A stretch of DNA of 40,769 nt from the IMG/VR virus record IMGVR_UViG_3300028573_000029, positions 1 through 40,769 of that record; one strand, 5' to 3'. The position numbers and the translations under genes were made by a program. Source of the stretch: a virus. The notes under the pieces are model-generated. The model saw only the letters and a list, made by a program, of their open reading frames with translations, was not told the origin of the DNA and did no database searches. Shown here piece after piece: positions 38,125 through 40,769 of this stretch (the stretch's first letter is position 1; every line of letters begins with the position of its first letter).

Positions 38125-39617
38125 GCGCGCCTCGCCAGCGGGTTATATCGGCCGCCTTGCCGGGCCTGGTCGCGCCGCGCGCGGCGCGCGCGCTGCGCTT
38201 CCGATTTGCGCCGCGACGCCGCATCGGTTCCGCCGAGCAGCGCGCCGTATTGCAGGCCGTCGTGCGGATGACTGTCAGGCGTCTTTTCGATCCGCGACAG
38301 ATCGTTGGTGCCGCGCGTTCGCGCGAAGTGGAACGTCTGATTGAAGCCGCGGCGCAGCGCGAGACACGACGGATCGAGCATCAGGCCCGGTCGGCCGCCG
38401 TCGAGCGTGCGCGTCAGATAGGATTTCACCGCCTCGATCCGGCGCGACACGTCGTTAGTCGGCGCGCACTCGACCTCGCGGCCGAGAAAGCCGGAGAGCC
38501 GCGCCCGGTCGGATTTTTCGTCCAGATCCTCGCCGGCCTCCATCGCCGGATCGCAGACGTCGTTGAATTCGCAATCGGGGAAGCGCCGCGCCTCGAATTC
38601 GAGCATCGCCTCGGCGAGCTCGGCCATGCCGCCGCGCTCGAGCACGACTTCGCCGAGGATCCGCAATTGCCGGCCGACGAACTGCATATAGATCGCCGAC
38701 GGCGTGAAACCACCGTCGATGCCGACGACGATCGGGAGCAATGTCGTCGCCTGGATTGTTTGTTTGCTCACATTGCGGTCGTCGTCGAATTCGCCGTAGA
38801 CGACATCGAGATCGCGCGTGAAGCCAGGCTTGGCGTCGACCATGCGCTTGACCCACCACGGCCGGTGCGCGTTCACCGCGGCGGAATTCTCGTAATAGCC
38901 GCGGCCGACCGCTTCGATATTCTCCGCGTTCGGCTCGCGGCCGCCGGGCTGGCGGAAAAGTTCATAGCCCGGCTTTTTTTGCTCGTAGAAATGCCGGTAG
39001 CAATAATTGGTCACGTCGGGCGCGTTGGCGTCGCCATAGATGCGGCCCGACCGCTTGATCACTTCGCGCGGCGGTTCGCGGCCGACGCGGTCGACAAGGC
39101 GGATCATCAGATCCTCGTCGAAGGTCGACATCTCGTTGAGCCAGGCGTCGGTGCACTCGATGCCGAGCAGATCGTCGGGATCCATCGTTTCGTTGAAGGC
39201 GCGAAACCGCGCGATCAGTTCGACGCGGCCATAGGCGTCGTCGAAATGGATCACGTGTTCGGCTGCCCGCGGCCGCGCGCCGGTCCACTTCGAGCCGGCG
39301 AGATCCTGCGGTAGAATTTTCCACCACTGCGGTATTGTGGCGGCCCAGAGATTGTCGTATTTCTGTCGCCAGACGCCGAGCACATAGCGGCGCACCCCGT
39401 CGGAACCGGGATAAATTCTTTGGGCCTCCAGCAGCGCCTTTTTGACCGACGCCGTCGTCTTGCCGGAGCCGCCTGGCCCGGTGATGAGGCTCACCGACGC
39501 GGTCGAAAGAATATACGCATCGCTGATCGGACCGGCCGAGCGCAGGATGCGCGGCACCGTCCGTTGCAGCGTCGCGTTCAGCGAACCGAAATCGAATTGT
39601 TTATCGAGCCCCGTCAC
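38121..39617 (-). CDS. terL: Terminase large subunit
   Basis: A 498-aa packaging motor. Walker A is GPGGSGKTT (47-55); Walker B with catalytic Glu is LLGIECTDAWLNEM (150-163, E162). The RNase H-like nuclease has D301 in VVGIDGGFTP, D356 in VCDPAM, and D453 in SHPHDGLQYG. It starts at GTG 39617 with GGAG nine bases upstream. It cuts concatemers and pumps DNA through the portal. Whether it makes fixed ends or headful cuts cannot be told from sequence alone. Confidence 0.92.
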   Translation of the reverse strand: MTGLDKQFDFGSLNATLQRTVPRILRSAGPISDAYILSTASVSLITGPGGSGKTTASVKKALLEAQRIYPGSDGVRRYVLGVWRQKYDNLWAATIPQWWKILPQDLAGSKWTGARPRAAEHVIHFDDAYGRVELIARFRAFNETMDPDDLLGIECTDAWLNEMSTFDEDLMIRLVDRVGREPPREVIKRSGRIYGDANAPDVTNYCYRHFYEQKKPGYELFRQPGGREPNAENIEAVGRGYYENSAAVNAHRPWWVKRMVDAKPGFTRDLDVVYGEFDDDRNVSKQTIQATTLLPIVVGIDGGFTPSAIYMQFVGRQLRILGEVVLERGGMAELAEAMLEFEARRFPDCEFNDVCDPAMEAGEDLDEKSDRARLSGFLGREVECAPTNDVSRRIEAVKSYLTRTLDGGRPGLMLDPSCLALRRGFNQTFHFARTRGTNDLSRIEKTPDSHPHDGLQYGALLGGTDAASRRKSEAQRARRARRDQARQGGRYNPLARRA

Positions 39618-39912
39618 GCCGCGCCACTCCGCGCCGCGTGATTTTTGTTTGTTTGCTCGCGCCGGTCCCCGCGCCCCTGTCGCGATTTTTTTTTGATCCG
39701 CGCCCTTTCACTTCCTCGGATCGGTCGAGACAATCTCAGGCAGGCCCCCTCGGGGGCGGGCGAGCGAGCCTTTGGGGGGTACGCCCCCCCGGCATGCCGG
39801 GGGGGCGCCATCGCCGGCCGAGCGGAACGGCCGATGGCGCGTCGAGGCCGCGCGCCAGGCCCTCGGGCCGGTGATTTCGGAATAGCTGGATGACAGCGCG
39901 GAAAGCCAGCAT
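39618..39912. repeat. Gap between terS and terL with extreme G/C-run palindromes
   Basis: No gene is seen in 295 bases. A perfect 26-bp palindrome lies at 39782-39807 (CGCCCCCCC, GGCATGCC, GGGGGGGCG). It overlaps a second possible hairpin GGGGGG-tacg-CCCCCC (39774-39789). A third, GCCCCC-TC-GGGGGC, is at 39744-39757. A nine-T run with little stem before it is near 39685. The cluster may be a terminase recognition site, a mobile palindromic element from the host, or an mRNA processing signal. Confidence 0.6.
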
Positions 39913-40491
39913 TCATGGGCGTTTCTCGCCCGCGTGAGACACCATGCCGTGCGACACGTCGTCGGACGGCGCGGGAAGTGCCTGATTTTGCTCGCTTTCC
40001 AGATAGGTCCACGGCGCCTTGCCGCCCTGCGCCGGCGCAGCGCCGAACAGGCCGAAATTCATCGCAAAGAACGGCACCGCGCGGCCCTGGTTGTCGACCG
40101 GCACCATTTTCGGCATGAAGTAGGGCGCCAGGCCTTCCCACACCGCGCGCAGCCGATCGAACGCTTCGAGCTTGGTGCAGCCGAGCTCGGCGGCGAGGCT
40201 TTCCGGCGTGTGCATCGCCCATTGCATCAACGCCGACAGCGGATTGACCCCGCGCGCCAGCAGATAGCGGCGCAGCTCCGCGGTCGATTTGTTGACCGCG
40301 CCAGGCGGCCGGCCGCGCTTGGCGTGCTCGATCGCGATCGCGCGCGCGCCGCGCGGATCCTCCGTGCGCCCCGGCAGCTCGAACAGCTCCAGCGCCTCGC
40401 CATCGGCCGCCGCGCGGTCGCTCGCAATCCTCTCAATAGCCCCAGTTATGGCCGCATCGGCGACCGCGGCGCGCCCGTTGTCGGTGCTCAT
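39913..40491 (-). CDS. terS: Putative terminase small subunit
   Basis: A 192-aa protein. KRGRPPGAVNKSTAELRRYL is a DNA-binding start common in TerS-like proteins. NPLSALMQWAMHTPESLAAE, ECTKLEAFD-type helices, then LAPYFMPKMVPVD recall the alphaproteobacterial phage TerS pattern in which a helical centre ends in the PYxxxKxP motif. It heads the late operon just before terL. The upstream GTGTCC array could be its packaging signal or the operator of its promoter. Confidence 0.7.
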   Translation of the reverse strand: MSTDNGRAAVADAAITGAIERIASDRAAADGEALELFELPGRTEDPRGARAIAIEHAKRGRPPGAVNKSTAELRRYLLARGVNPLSALMQWAMHTPESLAAELGCTKLEAFDRLRAVWEGLAPYFMPKMVPVDNQGRAVPFFAMNFGLFGAAPAQGGKAPWTYLESEQNQALPAPSDDVSHGMVSHAGEKRP

Positions 40492-40643
40492 GCCGCCCCT
40501 GCCGAATATCCAGGATTATTTAATTCGCTTCGGCGCGGTGTCCCGAGTGTCCCGCAAGGTGTCCGCAGCGAAAACGCTTGCGCCGCAGCACTTACTTGAT
40601 ACTCGGGACACTTAGGACACTTGGGACACCTGTAGTCTCGTAA

Positions 40644-40665
40644 CGCGCGCGCGCGCGCGCGCGCG
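40644..40665. repeat. (CG)11 dinucleotide tract
   Basis: An uninterrupted 22-base CG alternation, capable of forming Z-DNA or a fold-back hairpin. The left terminal copy has only 20 bases of it (16-35), preceded by a C run instead. It marks the point at which the two terminal copies stop matching. Confidence 0.85.
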
Positions 40666-40769
40666 AAGCTCTCTTTGGTGTCCGCAGTGTCCCGGTGTCC
40701 CGCGTGCATCGATTGTGCTGATATTTCCGGCGCTTGGCCTCGGGACACCGCGCGCGATCAGGTGTCCCG
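40646..40769. repeat. Terminal direct repeat, right copy
   Basis: Identical to 16-139. Upstream of it the sequence continues naturally from the late control region (TGTAGTCTCGTAACG), whereas bases 1-15 of the window do not. The right copy therefore gives the trustworthy junction. Confidence 0.9.

Larger units (their letters stand above)
40538..40769. repeat. GTGTCC array at the head of the late operon
   Basis: Hexamer GTGTCC occurs on plus at 40538, 40547 and 40559; on minus (GGACAC) at 40606, 40615 and 40624; on plus at 40678, 40687 and 40695; on minus at 40743; and on plus at 40762, which is the same site as 132 in the left copy. A further copy is at 143. Within triplets the spacing is mostly 8-9 bases. 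Only weak promoter elements face terS (an A/T-rich TAAATA near 40520 on the minus strand), so these may be activator or repressor sites, or a packaging or replication element. Confidence 0.65.

Noticed and set aside
40488-40748. 86-aa minus frame with CPKCPKCP, start overlapping the terS stop region as ATGA
   Set aside because: The cysteine pattern is produced by the GTGTCC repeats themselves, and the frame crosses the CG tract and the terminal repeat. The overlap is probably chance, though a small gene here is not fully excluded.

Overview
The window is an essentially complete genome of a temperate tailed phage (about 40.6 kb). Bases 16-139 are repeated exactly at 40646-40769, so the contig closes into a circle or carries direct terminal repeats. 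The structural genes are of the T7/podovirus kind: connector-type portal, scaffold, major capsid protein, two tail-tube/nozzle proteins, a gp13-like protein, ejection proteins including a lytic transglycosylase, and a fibre with a T7-type N-terminus. The lifestyle genes are of the lambda kind: S24-fold repressor, Cro-like protein, excisionase, tyrosine integrase, and an attP copying the 3' half of a tRNA (best fit tRNA-Lys). I see no phage RNA polymerase and no DNA polymerase. The high GC, the heavily Arg/Ala-rich shadow frames, and lysin and lipoprotein types that I remember from Bradyrhizobium-like genomes suggest an alphaproteobacterial (Hyphomicrobiales) host. That host call is inference.

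Layout. (1) Around the circle junction, 40492-350, lies a divergent control region with twelve GTGTCC hexamers in grouped orientations. It separates the leftward late operon from a rightward, probably leaderless gene for a small HTH protein (351-575). (2) 594-7721 is one tightly coupled leftward early operon: Cro-like protein, small unknowns including a 31-aa membrane peptide, a tandem-repeat protein, a probable replication initiator carrying three iterons in its own gene, Toprim primase, helicase ATPase and HNH nuclease. Most junctions are ATGA or TGATG overlaps. (3) 7722-8827 is the immunity region: GGTAG/CTACC operators, a repressor lacking the catalytic serine, an antisense membrane protein, and a parS-like 18-bp palindrome. 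(4) 8828-11903 is the integration module: excisionase, 33-aa membrane peptide, integrase, a small protein, a fusion of an integrase-type N-terminal domain to a GIY-YIG nuclease, attP, and inverted arm-like repeats. (5) 11904-20205 (leftward) holds lysis and host-recognition genes. (6) 20271-20615 (rightward) is a lipoprotein gene inserted against the late operon. (7) 20612-40491 (leftward) holds ejection proteins, tail tube, capsid, scaffold, portal and terminase.

How it would work. The repressor and Cro-like protein decide between lysogeny and lysis. Xis and Int act at attP. In the lytic cycle the early operon supplies initiator, primase and helicase for replication by host polymerase. The late operon, running leftward for about 28 kb from terS to the lysis genes, builds and releases the particle. 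The signals I find most worth attention are the Int-N/GIY-YIG fusion beside attP, the iterons inside the initiator gene, the parS-like site, the GTGTCC array, the stem-loops around the capsid gene, two overlapping microproteins, a probable G9 frameshift, and a beta-rich module shared by the fibre and the spike.
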